NCBI GenBank assembly: GCA_039800205.1
Contig: JBDLRB010000280.1
Location: forward strand, 1 to 64,000
Source of the DNA: SYIM01 sp039800205
GTDB taxonomy: Bacteria > Pseudomonadota > Gammaproteobacteria > Burkholderiales > Burkholderiaceae_E
Length of the DNA stretch: 64,000 nt
Reading direction: 5' to 3'
The position numbers and the translations under genes are program-made. The stretch's first letter is position 1, and each line of letters begins with the position of its first letter. Below are positions 37,898-46,617 of the stretch, piece by piece. A model generated the notes under the pieces. It did not search any database. It was not told the DNA's origin and worked only from the letters and a program-made list of their open reading frames with translations.

Positions 37898-40089
37898 ACG
37901 AAGCAGTCCTGGGCGCCCGGATCAACCGGCGTCACTTCCTGGTCGGTTCGGCGGCCGGCGGCTTGTCGCTTGCTTTTCACATCCCCTTTTCGACCAGTGC
38001 GCAGGCGCAAGCGGCCACCGCCCCCGAAGTCAATGCCTGGGTGGTCGTGCGCCCGGACGACACCGTGGTGATCCGCATCGCACGATCCGAGATGGGCCAG
38101 GGTACGCTGACCGGACTGGCTCAAATGGTTGCGGAGGAACTGGAGTGCGACTGGTCAAAGGTGACCACCGAGTACCCCACCCCAGGCCAGAATCTGGCCC
38201 GAAAGCGCATCTGGGGGAACTTTTCCACGGGGGGCAGCCGGGGGATCCGCGACTCGCACGAGTATGTTCGCCGGGGCGGCGCGACCGCACGAGCGATGCT
38301 GGTGCAAGCGGCCGCCGCAGGCTGGAATGTCCCGGTGGCGGAACTGCAGGTCCGGAAAGGGATTATCCGCCACGCCGCGAGTGGCCGCTCGACGAGTTTT
38401 GGCCGGGTCGCAGCCGCAGCAGCACAGCTGCCCGTCCCTGAACGCGTCAGCCTCAAGGACCCGAAGGACTGGACGGTGATCGGCAAGCGCCTCGCGCGAC
38501 TCGATACGGTCGACAAGGTCAATGGCCGTCAGGTCTACGGCGCCGACTTGAGCCTGCCCGGCATGTTGAATGCAGCGATCCGCGATTGCCCCGTGTTTGG
38601 CGGCAAGCTGCTCAGCTACGACGAGTCGGCGATCCTCAGCCGAAAGGGCGTACGCAAGGTCGTTCGGGTCGGTGACTCAGCGGTCGCAGTGGTGGCCGAC
38701 ACCTGGTGGCAGGCCAAGACCGCACTCGATGCCTTGCCCGTCAAGTGGGATCTCGGCGAGCACGCACAGGCATCGAGCGATGCATTCGGGAAGGTTCTGC
38801 GCGATGCCCTCAATGCACCCGAGGCGGTGGAGGGCAACCGTCAGGGCGATGCCCCGGCCGCAATTGCACGCGCCGCCCGACGAATCGAGGCGGTCTACGC
38901 CTATCCCCATCAGAACCACGCAACGATGGAGCCGATGAACGCGATCGCGCGCTTCACGGCCGATCGTTGTGAGGTCTGGACGCCCACCCAGAATGGCGAG
39001 GCCGCGCTGGCTGCGACGGCCGAGGCCTCGGGCCTGCCGGCCTCAAAGTGCGAGGTCTACAAGATCCATCTGGGCGGCGGCTTTGGCCGTCGCGGTGCGG
39101 TCCACGACTGGGTGCGTCAGGCGGTCGCCATCGCCCGACAGCTGCCGGGCACACCGGTCAAGCTGCTCTGGAGCCGGGAAGAGGACATGCTGCATGGGCG
39201 GTTCCACCCCGTCACGCAATGCAAGATGACGGCGGGTCTGGACGCACAGGGCAACATCACCGGTCTGCACATGCGCATCGCCGGTCAATCGATTCTTGCC
39301 GGCATCTTTCCGCAGAATATCCGGAATGGTCGGGACCCCGTCGTGTTCCAGGGCCTGAATGCGGGCGGCGGCGAAGCCATGATCGGCTATGGGTTCCCCA
39401 ACCTGCTGATCGACCATGCGATGCGAAACCCGCACGTGCCCCCGGGCTTCTGGCGAGGGGTCAATCTCAATCAGAACACCATTTACCTCGAGTGTTTCAT
39501 CGACGAGATTGCGGCGGCGACCGGACAGGATCCGCTTGCGCTGAGGCGAACGCTGATGGCGGCCCATCCGAAGCATCGGGCCGTGCTGGACGCCGTGGCC
39601 GAACGTGCCGGCTGGGGGCGCCCCGCGCCCGACATCGACGGTCAGAAGGTCTTCCGAGGCCTGGCTCAGACCCACGGCTTCGGCAGCTATGTGGCGGCCT
39701 GCGCCGAGGTCTCGGTCAGCACTGCAGGCGAACTGCGCGTTCATCGCATCGTTGCCGCGACCGACTGCGGTTATGCGGTGAATCCACAGCAGATCGAGGC
39801 GCAGATCGAGGGGTCCTTCGCCTATGGTTTGTCTGCCGCGCTCTTCGGGCAATGCACCGTCAAGGACGGCAAGATCGAGCAGAGCAACTTCGACACCTAC
39901 CCAGTCATGCAGATGCGGCACATGCCGAAGGTCGAATCGATCGTGATGCCATCGGGCGGGTTCTGGGGCGGAGTGGGCGAGCCCACCATTGCGGTCGCTG
40001 CGCCAGCGGTGCTGAATGCAATTTTCGCGGCTACGGGCAAAAGGATCCGCCAGTTGCCAATCGGCGCGCAGAGCCTGCGACGGGCCTGA
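37894..40089 (+). CDS. Molybdopterin-binding subunit of a xanthine-oxidase-family hydroxylase (IorB-like), Tat-exported
   Basis: A 731-residue large subunit with a twin-arginine signal (INRRHFLVGSAAGG, residues ~10-40), placing the enzyme in the periplasm. It shows the GGGFGRRGAVHDW molybdopterin motif and a late GGVGEP motif that holds the presumed catalytic glutamate. No FAD subunit gene is adjacent, as expected for enzymes that use a cytochrome c as acceptor. Its stop overlaps the soxX-like cytochrome start (TGATG), making that cytochrome a plausible partner. Substrate unknown. Confidence 0.92.
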   Translation: MNEAVLGARINRRHFLVGSAAGGLSLAFHIPFSTSAQAQAATAPEVNAWVVVRPDDTVVIRIARSEMGQGTLTGLAQMVAEELECDWSKVTTEYPTPGQNLARKRIWGNFSTGGSRGIRDSHEYVRRGGATARAMLVQAAAAGWNVPVAELQVRKGIIRHAASGRSTSFGRVAAAAAQLPVPERVSLKDPKDWTVIGKRLARLDTVDKVNGRQVYGADLSLPGMLNAAIRDCPVFGGKLLSYDESAILSRKGVRKVVRVGDSAVAVVADTWWQAKTALDALPVKWDLGEHAQASSDAFGKVLRDALNAPEAVEGNRQGDAPAAIARAARRIEAVYAYPHQNHATMEPMNAIARFTADRCEVWTPTQNGEAALAATAEASGLPASKCEVYKIHLGGGFGRRGAVHDWVRQAVAIARQLPGTPVKLLWSREEDMLHGRFHPVTQCKMTAGLDAQGNITGLHMRIAGQSILAGIFPQNIRNGRDPVVFQGLNAGGGEAMIGYGFPNLLIDHAMRNPHVPPGFWRGVNLNQNTIYLECFIDEIAAATGQDPLALRRTLMAAHPKHRAVLDAVAERAGWGRPAPDIDGQKVFRGLAQTHGFGSYVAACAEVSVSTAGELRVHRIVAATDCGYAVNPQQIEAQIEGSFAYGLSAALFGQCTVKDGKIEQSNFDTYPVMQMRHMPKVESIVMPSGGFWGGVGEPTIAVAAPAVLNAIFAATGKRIRQLPIGAQSLRRA

Positions 40090-40523
40090 TGAAGCGGGCA
40101 GGACGGGTCGCACTCTGCGTCATCGGGGTCTCTGGTGCGCTGGTGCTCCCCGACGTCGCGCAGCCGCGCGACGCACTGCCCAGGCCCTCACAGGTTCAGC
40201 CTGGAGATGCAGAACGGGGACGCTTGATCGTTGTCAACCGCAACCAAGGGCTCTGTCTGCTTTGTCATGGTGGCCCCTTCCCCGACGTGAAGCAGCAGGG
40301 AACGATCGCACCGTCGCTGGCGGGCGCGGGATCCCGCTGGACTCCGGATCAACTGCGCATGCGGATCAGCAACAGTCGCGCAATCCATCCGGATTCGATC
40401 ATGCCGGCCTACGGTGTGGCCGACCCGGCACCGTCCGTGGCAGCCCGCTTCAGGGGTCGGCCGATACTCTCAGAACAGCAGATCGAGGACGTCGTCGCCT
40501 ATTTATCGACCCTCAAGGATTGA
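40089..40523 (+). CDS. soxX: Cytochrome c SoxX-type subunit
   Basis: A 144-residue periplasmic monohaem cytochrome. An N-terminal hydrophobic signal is followed by the haem site CLLCH at residues 56-60. Further on are GTIAPSLAGAGSR, an axial methionine in DSIMPAYG, and GRPILSEQQIEDVVAYLSTLK, all strong SoxX features. SoxX pairs with SoxA to attach thiosulfate to the SoxY cysteine. The ATG overlaps the molybdenum subunit stop. It could also serve the upstream hydroxylase as electron acceptor. Confidence 0.88.
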   Translation: MKRAGRVALCVIGVSGALVLPDVAQPRDALPRPSQVQPGDAERGRLIVVNRNQGLCLLCHGGPFPDVKQQGTIAPSLAGAGSRWTPDQLRMRISNSRAIHPDSIMPAYGVADPAPSVAARFRGRPILSEQQIEDVVAYLSTLKD

Positions 40524-40532
40524 CGCTTCGCG

Positions 40533-41132
40533 ATGCCCCGCCCCAACCCATCACCCCGTTCCCTGCTTGTACACTCGGAGAGCCCGCGCGCTGACCGCGT
40601 CGGCATCCCCGCGCCGGAGCGCAGGATGATCCTCGCCCAATCGCTGTGTTGGCCTCTGGCGGGCGCTGCATCCTGCGTCCAGCGGACGCTGATTCCGGCT
40701 GCGTTCGGCGCAGGAAGTGCACGGGCCAACGAGCGCGATCCGGCGACCGAGCCGCTCGCCGCGCGCTCGTACGATGAAGCCATTCGACGCTTTACCGGTG
40801 GGCCACTGCCCCGTCCAGGAAAGGTGACGCTTGACGTGGCGGTCCTGATCGACAATGGCAATACGGTACCGCTCTCGGTTCGGGTCGAGCACCCGATGGA
40901 CCCGGATCAGCACGTTCGTTCAATCGCCGTCTTCAGCGAGCGCAATCCACAGCACGAGGTGTTGCAGGTTCAACTTGGGCCCGACAGTGGCCGCGCGGAG
41001 ATCAGCACCCGGATTCGACTCGCCACTTCACAGAAACTGATGGCCGTCGCTCGACTGTCCGACGGCAGTCATTGGTCGCACGAAATCGATGTGATCGTGA
41101 CACTGGCTGCATGTATCGAAGGCGAACCCTGA
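40533..41132 (+). CDS. soxY: SoxY-type sulfur carrier subunit with atypical C-terminus
   Basis: A 199-residue protein with a Tat-like signal (APERRMILAQSL, RR at residues ~30-31) and a SoxY domain: RSYDEAIRRFTGG, then GKVTLDVAVLIDNGNTVPLSV. In the Sox cycle SoxY carries the substrate on a cysteine in a C-terminal GGCGG arm. Here the end reads VTLAACIEGEP, with Cys194 kept but the flanking glycines replaced and the arm extended by five residues. The N-terminus upstream of the signal is long, and no better start is seen. It begins 9 bases after soxX and precedes soxZ. Confidence 0.87.
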   Translation: MPRPNPSPRSLLVHSESPRADRVGIPAPERRMILAQSLCWPLAGAASCVQRTLIPAAFGAGSARANERDPATEPLAARSYDEAIRRFTGGPLPRPGKVTLDVAVLIDNGNTVPLSVRVEHPMDPDQHVRSIAVFSERNPQHEVLQVQLGPDSGRAEISTRIRLATSQKLMAVARLSDGSHWSHEIDVIVTLAACIEGEP

Positions 41133-41144
41133 GGCGATCCAATC

Positions 41145-41468
41145 ATGCGTATCCGAACCCTGATCGATATGCCGCGCGCGGCGCGGATTGGAGAGATCAT
41201 CACGATCCGCGCAACGATTGCCCACCCAATGGAAACAGGCTACAGACGCGGCTCGGACGGCGTCCGACTCCCCCGAAACATCATCCGTAGCTTCCATTGC
41301 CGGATCGGCGACCGTGAAATTTTCAGGGCGGATCTGTTTCCGGCGGTCTCGGCCAATCCCTACCTCGTTTTTCATCACCGGGTGCGCGCCTCGGGCGAAC
41401 TGGTCTTCAGCTGGCGCGGCGATCAGGGCTTTGCCCATGAAGAACGGGTCTCGCTGATCGCCCAATGA
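41145..41468 (+). CDS. soxZ: SoxZ-type sulfur carrier partner
   Basis: A 107-residue protein starting MRIRTLIDMPRAARIGEIITIRA, with AHPMETGYRR and NIIRSFHCRIGDREIFRADLFPAVSANPYLVFHHRV-type blocks that are canonical for SoxZ. It has no signal and is expected to be exported as a complex with SoxY via the SoxY Tat signal. It lies 12 bases after soxY. Confidence 0.94.
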   Translation: MRIRTLIDMPRAARIGEIITIRATIAHPMETGYRRGSDGVRLPRNIIRSFHCRIGDREIFRADLFPAVSANPYLVFHHRVRASGELVFSWRGDQGFAHEERVSLIAQ

Positions 41469-41499
41469 CTCCTTCGTACAGCCGCTCGAGCCTGCCCGG

Positions 41500-42387
41500 A
41501 TGATCCATCCCGTTGACAAGAGACTCGACCGGAAACGGTCGAGTCGCCTCGCCCGGGCGCTGATCGTACTGACTCTGGCCGCGCTGCCCGTCCTCGGACA
41601 GTCGTCCGAACGCGAGGCCGATCGGTCACCCGGCTCAGAACGCGATGGGCAGCACGTTCAGGACCTGGCGCGCGCCTCATCCCTGGACACCCGCCGCTCA
41701 GGCTTCGAATTCATGAGCCGGGCCACCCAGACGCTGCAACGCCACGACGATCAGAACCCGGCCATGCTGTGGGTTCGAGACGGAGAGCGGCTCTGGCGCG
41801 AGCCGATCGCCCCAAGTGGCAAAAGCTGCTTGACCTGCCACGGGGCATCACCCACGGCCCTGCGTGGGGTCGCCGCACGCTATCCCGCCTGGGATGAGGC
41901 CCTGGGCCGTCCGGTCAGCCTGAATCATCGAATCAGCCTGTGCCGTCAGCGCTACCAGCAAACGGCACCCGCGTCGCTTAAAACGGATGAACAACTGAGC
42001 CTGGAAGCGCTGATCGCCCTGCAGTCGAGAGGCGTCGCGATCGAACCCGTCCGCGACCCCCGGCTGGCCGCAGCCCTGGAACAGGGGCGTGCTCAATTTT
42101 TCAGTCGGATCGGTCAGTTGGCGCTCGCCTGCCATCACTGCCATGACCAGAACGCGGGCGCGCGGCTGGGCGGGAGCCCCATCCCTCAGGCGCACCCGAC
42201 CGCCTATCCGATCTACCGCCTGCAGTGGCAGGCGATGGGATCCTTGCCCAGGCGGTTGCGCGGGTGTTTCACGGGCGTTCGCGCCGAGGCGCCCGAGCCG
42301 ATCAGTGAAGTGATGGTCGCGCTGGAACTGTTCCTGCGCGACCGGGCCGCCGGGATGCCCCACGAGGGACCCGGCGTGCGGCCCTGA
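41500..42387 (+). CDS. soxA: Dihaem cytochrome c SoxA (L-cysteine S-thiosulfotransferase subunit)
   Basis: A 295-residue periplasmic cytochrome with a signal peptide (about residues 15-35) and two haem sites: CLTCH at 110-114 and CHHCH at 211-215. The active-site cysteine that ligates the catalytic haem as a persulfide corresponds to Cys256 in LRGCFTGVRAE. The LCRQRYQQ block around Cys148 is also typical. With SoxX it forms the SoxAX enzyme. This is the last gene of the array and is convergent with glcB. soxB and soxCD are not in the window. Confidence 0.92.
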   Translation: MIHPVDKRLDRKRSSRLARALIVLTLAALPVLGQSSEREADRSPGSERDGQHVQDLARASSLDTRRSGFEFMSRATQTLQRHDDQNPAMLWVRDGERLWREPIAPSGKSCLTCHGASPTALRGVAARYPAWDEALGRPVSLNHRISLCRQRYQQTAPASLKTDEQLSLEALIALQSRGVAIEPVRDPRLAAALEQGRAQFFSRIGQLALACHHCHDQNAGARLGGSPIPQAHPTAYPIYRLQWQAMGSLPRRLRGCFTGVRAEAPEPISEVMVALELFLRDRAAGMPHEGPGVRP

Positions 42388-42407
42388 TCACACACCCCCG
42401 CGCGGAC

Positions 42408-44585
42408 TCAAGCGTAGCGCGCGAGCGCCGCCTTGTGACGCAGACGTCCGGCGTGCAAGAGCGGCTCGGTATATCCGGACGGTTGCTCGCAGCCCTTGAA
42501 CACCAGATCGCAGGCCGCCCGAAACGCTTCGCCGTCGAAGGATGGTGCCATCGGACGATAAAGCGGGTCCCCCGCATTCTGGCGATCGACCACTTCGGCC
42601 ATCCGCTTCATCACCCCCATGACCTGATCGGCGGTGGCCACACCGTGACGCAGCCAGTTGGCGATGTGCTGGGACGAAATGCGGCAGGTGGCGCGATCCT
42701 CCATCAGCCCCACGTCGTGAATATCGGGGACCTTGGAGCAGCCCACCCCCTGATCGACCCAGCGCACGACATAGCCCAGGATGCCCTGCGCATTGTTCTC
42801 GAGCTCCGCATTGATGTCCTCGGCGGACCAGCCCCCTGCTGCGAGCGGAATCGCCAGAAGTTCATCCAGCGTGGCGCGCTTGCCCTGCGCCGCGATCTGC
42901 GACTGCCGGGCCAGTACATCGACCTGATGGTAGTGCGTGGCATGCAGCGTGGCCGCGGTGGGACTGGGCACCCAGGCGCAGTTCGCACCGGCCTGCGGAT
43001 GACCCACCTTCTGCTCGAGCATGGCCGCCATCAGATCGGGCATCGCCCACATACCCTTGCCGATCTGGGCCCGACCAGCCAGGCCACAGGCCAGTCCGGT
43101 ATCCACGTTCCAGAGTTCGTAGGCCGCGATCCAGCCCTGCTTTTTCATGTCGCCCTTGCGGACCATGGGACCGGCTTCCATCGAGGTATGAATCTCGTCG
43201 CCGGTTCGATCCAGGAAGCCGGTATTGATGAACGCAACCCGATGCCGAGCGGCGTGGATACAGGCTTTCAGGTTGAGCGTCGTGCGCCGCTCCTCATCCA
43301 TGATGCCCAGCTTGACGGTGTGCGCAGGCAAGCCCAGCGTGCGCTCGACCTGGCCAAACACCTGGTCTGCAAACGCGACTTCTTCAGGCCCGTGCATCTT
43401 GGGTTTGACAACGTAGACCGACCCACACACCGAATTGCGCAGCCCCGATTCGCGACGCAGGTCATGCATCGCGATCAGGGTGGTACACATTGCATCGAGG
43501 AGGCCCTCATAGACCTCCCGGCCATCGCGATCCAGAACGGCCGGCGTGGTCATCAGATGACCGACGTTTCGGACCAGCATCAGCGAACGCCCCTTCAGCG
43601 AGAAGGTGCGGCCGTCGGGTCCGACATAGGCACGATCGGGGTTCAGACGGCGGACGAAGCTGCGATCACCCTTCTTGACCGTCTCGGTCAGCGTACCGGC
43701 CATGAGGCCCAGCCAGTTGCCGTAAGCGAGCGCCTTGTCGGGTCCGTCCACCGCCGCGACCGAGTCCTCACAATCCATGATCGTGGTGATCGCTGACTCA
43801 AGGAGGATATCGGCGACACCCGCCCGATCGGACGCCCCGACGGGATGCTGCCGATCGATCACGAGTTCCATGTGGAGGTGGTGATGCCGCAGCAGCACAG
43901 CCTGAGGCGCCGCGGCATCGCCCCGATGCCCCGCAAAGGCGGAGGGGTCCGCCAGCGCGACCTCGCCCTGCGGCATCCTGGCCAGCAAGCGACCCTGGTC
44001 GATTCGCCAGCCCAGCACATCGGCGTGCGACGCACCCGCAAGGGGGACATGCTGATCGAGAAACGCCTTGGCCCAGGCAATCACACGAGCGCCCCGCTCA
44101 GGGTCGTAGCCCGGGGCCCCTGACGGTCGATCGCCGAGCGCGTCGGTCCCGTAGAGCGCATCGTAGAGGCTGCCCCAACGGGCATTGGCCGCATTGAGCG
44201 CATAGCGCGCGTTCATCACCGGTACGACCAGCTGAGGTCCGGGAATGCGCGCGATCTCGGGGTCGACGCCCTCAGTCTGCACTTGAAAATCGGCCGGTTC
44301 ATCAACGATGTAACCGATGTCCCGCAGGAACGCCTGATAGGCCTCGCGATCGAACGCCTGCCCTTGTCGGGCACGATGCCATTGATCGATCTGCGACTGC
44401 AGAGCGTCGCGACGGGCAAGCAATTCACGGTTGCGCGGACCCAGGCCATGGAGCAGTTCCGACAGCCCGCGCCAGAACCGCTCGGGCGTGATGCCGGTCC
44501 CCGGCAGCGCCTGCTCCTCGATCAGCTGAAACAAGGCAGGGTCAATTCTGAGACCGAATTTTTCGATGCGCTCGGACATGGGCAA
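42408..44585 (-). CDS. glcB: Malate synthase G
   Basis: A 725-residue enzyme condensing glyoxylate and acetyl-CoA to malate (glyoxylate cycle and glycolate use). It has the size of isoform G and its characteristic segments: DCEDSVAAVDGPDKALAYGNWLGLM, the GRSLMLVRNVGHLMTTPAV block and KPKMHGPEEVAF. VMDEERRTTLNLKACI-type residues follow. It is a single gene, convergent with soxA and 75 bases downstream of a phosphatase gene on the same strand. gph, which makes glycolate, is elsewhere in the window. Confidence 0.97.
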   Translation of the reverse strand: MPMSERIEKFGLRIDPALFQLIEEQALPGTGITPERFWRGLSELLHGLGPRNRELLARRDALQSQIDQWHRARQGQAFDREAYQAFLRDIGYIVDEPADFQVQTEGVDPEIARIPGPQLVVPVMNARYALNAANARWGSLYDALYGTDALGDRPSGAPGYDPERGARVIAWAKAFLDQHVPLAGASHADVLGWRIDQGRLLARMPQGEVALADPSAFAGHRGDAAAPQAVLLRHHHLHMELVIDRQHPVGASDRAGVADILLESAITTIMDCEDSVAAVDGPDKALAYGNWLGLMAGTLTETVKKGDRSFVRRLNPDRAYVGPDGRTFSLKGRSLMLVRNVGHLMTTPAVLDRDGREVYEGLLDAMCTTLIAMHDLRRESGLRNSVCGSVYVVKPKMHGPEEVAFADQVFGQVERTLGLPAHTVKLGIMDEERRTTLNLKACIHAARHRVAFINTGFLDRTGDEIHTSMEAGPMVRKGDMKKQGWIAAYELWNVDTGLACGLAGRAQIGKGMWAMPDLMAAMLEQKVGHPQAGANCAWVPSPTAATLHATHYHQVDVLARQSQIAAQGKRATLDELLAIPLAAGGWSAEDINAELENNAQGILGYVVRWVDQGVGCSKVPDIHDVGLMEDRATCRISSQHIANWLRHGVATADQVMGVMKRMAEVVDRQNAGDPLYRPMAPSFDGEAFRAACDLVFKGCEQPSGYTEPLLHAGRLRHKAALARYA

Positions 44586-44660
44586 CTTCTCCAGGAAACG
44601 TGAATTGAAACGGGCGAGGGGTCCGTACAGGTCCAGGGTTTGAGTCGGCTCGGGCGTGGT

Positions 44661-45332
44661 TCAGGCGAAGGTGATGCCGGACCGTCGCTCGGGGGAGTCG
44701 AGGTGGGGCACGTTGTTGTAACTGAGCAGGCGCAGGGTGCTGGAACCCGCGATCAATTCGCAGACTCCCGTGTTGCGAAACTGCAGGTTGAGTTCGATGG
44801 CGGTCGACGGCGGCGCAGCCATGGTGTCGGCGACCAGGCGGCCGATCGGTCCCCCTGAACTGACCACCACCACGACCTCATCGCGGGTCGTGTCCCGGAC
44901 GGCATGACGGATCGCACCGTGCACGCGTTCGCCAAACGCCGACCAGCTTTCCGGAACACCGTCCAGGCGGTCTTCGGCCCAGGCCAGCATCGCCTCGCGA
45001 AAGGTTCTCCAGAAGTCCTTCGCATCGCGCTGTTGGTGCGCCCGCGCGTGCGCCCCGCCGGTGTGCGCGGCGTACAGGGCATCGCCCGAGTACTCGTCCA
45101 AGCGCGCGTCCAGCTCAGGGGCCATCTCGAGGCCCAGGCCCGCCAGCAACTCGGTGGCGGTATCGCGCTGCCGTTCGAGCGCGCCGCTCACCACGCGGGT
45201 CGGCCTGAGACCGCGATTCAGCAGGTACTCCCCCAACCACCGGGCCTGCTGGCGCCCAAGCGCAGACAGCCGATCGTAGTGATCAGCCCCAAAGCTGGCC
45301 TGCCCGTGCCGCACGAGCCAGATCAGTGCCAT
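44661..45332 (-). CDS. Histidine phosphatase family protein (phosphoglycerate mutase-like)
   Basis: A 223-residue protein beginning MALIWLVRHGQASFG, with the catalytic RHG motif, a second arginine in VVSGALERQRDTA and a late histidine region around VVVVSSGGPIGRLVADTM. The VSSGG replaces the more usual VSHGG or SHG, so the second catalytic histidine appears to be a serine, which could reduce phosphatase activity. ATG 45332 is preferred over the upstream open frame. Substrate unknown. It is divergent from dinB across a 70-base AT-rich gap. Confidence 0.85.
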   Translation of the reverse strand: MALIWLVRHGQASFGADHYDRLSALGRQQARWLGEYLLNRGLRPTRVVSGALERQRDTATELLAGLGLEMAPELDARLDEYSGDALYAAHTGGAHARAHQQRDAKDFWRTFREAMLAWAEDRLDGVPESWSAFGERVHGAIRHAVRDTTRDEVVVVVSSGGPIGRLVADTMAAPPSTAIELNLQFRNTGVCELIAGSSTLRLLSYNNVPHLDSPERRSGITFA

Positions 45333-45402
45333 CGACTTTTCCCTGTTTTTTATCAACCCGACATAATACGTTTCTTCGAAAGCCCCCCGGTCCTGCCCGC
45401 CC

Positions 45403-46593
45403 ATGTCGCCTGGCGAGAGCTCTCCTGAACGGCGTATCGCCCATCTGGACATGGATGCGTTCTACGCGTCAGTGGAGCTCTTGCGCCGCCCGGACCTGCG
45501 CGGCCTGCCACTGGTCATCGGTGGCCGCAGGGCCCTTCGCGACGACGGGATCGCGCGGCTGCGAAACTATGCCGGACGGGGCGTGGTCACAACCGCCACC
45601 TACGAGGCGCGCGCCTTCGGCATCCATTCGGGCATGGGCTTGATGAAGGCGGCTGTGCGTTGTCCCGACGCGCTGCTGCTGCCCGCCGATTTTGATGAAT
45701 ACCGGCGCCTGTCCAAGCGCTTCAAGGCGGCGGTCGCCGAAATCGCCCCGGTGATCGAGGACCGGGGGATCGATGAGATCTACATCGACCTGAGCGACTG
45801 TCCGGGCGTGGCGCTCGATGGCGGGCGAGCGATCGCGCAGTCGATCAAAGCGCGCATTCAGGAGACCTGCGGTCTGAGTTGCTCGATCGGGATCACCCCC
45901 AACAAGCTGCTCTCCAAGATCGCCTCCGAGCTGGAGAAGCCAGATGGCCTCACGGTGCTGACCGCATCCGACCTCGAACCCCGAATCTGGCCGCTGGACG
46001 TCCGACGGATCAATGGCGTCGGGCCCAAGGCGGCGGAGAAACTGAAGCAGATGGGCATCGAGCGGATCGGCGAACTCGCGACCCGGCCAATGGACGAGCT
46101 GATCGCGCGATTCGGCCGCTCGTACGGCCAATGGCTTCACCACGCCGCGCACGGCCGCGATGACCGCCCGGTGGTGACCTGCAGCGAGCCGCGTTCGGTC
46201 AGCCGCGAGAGTACCTTCGAACGCGACCTGCACCCGCGCGAGGATCGTCAGGAGCTGTCGGCTCGCCTCACCGGTTTGTGCGAGCGCATCGCCGAGGACC
46301 TGCAGGCCAAGGCTTATCTCGGACGGACCATCGGCGTGAAGCTTCGTTTTGAGGATTTCGAGACCATCACGCGTGATCTGACCGTCTCCGAGCCCACTGC
46401 GGACGCCGCGGTCATCCTGAACGCCGCACGCCAGTGTCTGAAACGGGTGCGATTCGACCGTCGGCTGAGGCTGATCGGTGTCCGGGTGGGCTCGCTGTCA
46501 CGCATCGACCCGCCCGCAGGCCGGACCGCGCGGGTGGGCGAACCCTCGGCCAACTACGAATTGCCCTTGTTCGACGACCCACCGCTGACATAG
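45403..46593 (+). CDS. dinB: DNA polymerase IV (Y-family translesion polymerase)
   Basis: A 396-residue Y-family polymerase for error-prone lesion bypass. Catalytic acidic residues are in HLDMDAFYASVE and RGIDEIYIDLSD. Next come the SIGITPNKLLSKIASELEKP palm block and helix-hairpin-helix segments INGVGPKAAEKLKQMGI. The last residues NYELPLFDD resemble a beta-clamp-binding peptide. I saw no LexA-type CTGT-N8-ACAG box in the 70 bases upstream. It is convergent with the MetE-like gene. Confidence 0.94.
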   Translation: MSPGESSPERRIAHLDMDAFYASVELLRRPDLRGLPLVIGGRRALRDDGIARLRNYAGRGVVTTATYEARAFGIHSGMGLMKAAVRCPDALLLPADFDEYRRLSKRFKAAVAEIAPVIEDRGIDEIYIDLSDCPGVALDGGRAIAQSIKARIQETCGLSCSIGITPNKLLSKIASELEKPDGLTVLTASDLEPRIWPLDVRRINGVGPKAAEKLKQMGIERIGELATRPMDELIARFGRSYGQWLHHAAHGRDDRPVVTCSEPRSVSRESTFERDLHPREDRQELSARLTGLCERIAEDLQAKAYLGRTIGVKLRFEDFETITRDLTVSEPTADAAVILNAARQCLKRVRFDRRLRLIGVRVGSLSRIDPPAGRTARVGEPSANYELPLFDDPPLT

Positions 46594-46617
46594 GGCACGC
46601 GTTCCGAGCCCGCCTGC

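Noticed and set aside
39048..40088. Upstream extension of the SoxX frame through the molybdenum subunit gene
   Set aside because: The frame is open by chance. SoxX begins at ATG 40089 with a signal peptide, and the upstream part has no cytochrome or other similarity.
45333..45402. A possible SOS (LexA) box ahead of dinB
   Set aside because: The region has CTG followed by a T-run but no matching ACAG half at the right spacing.
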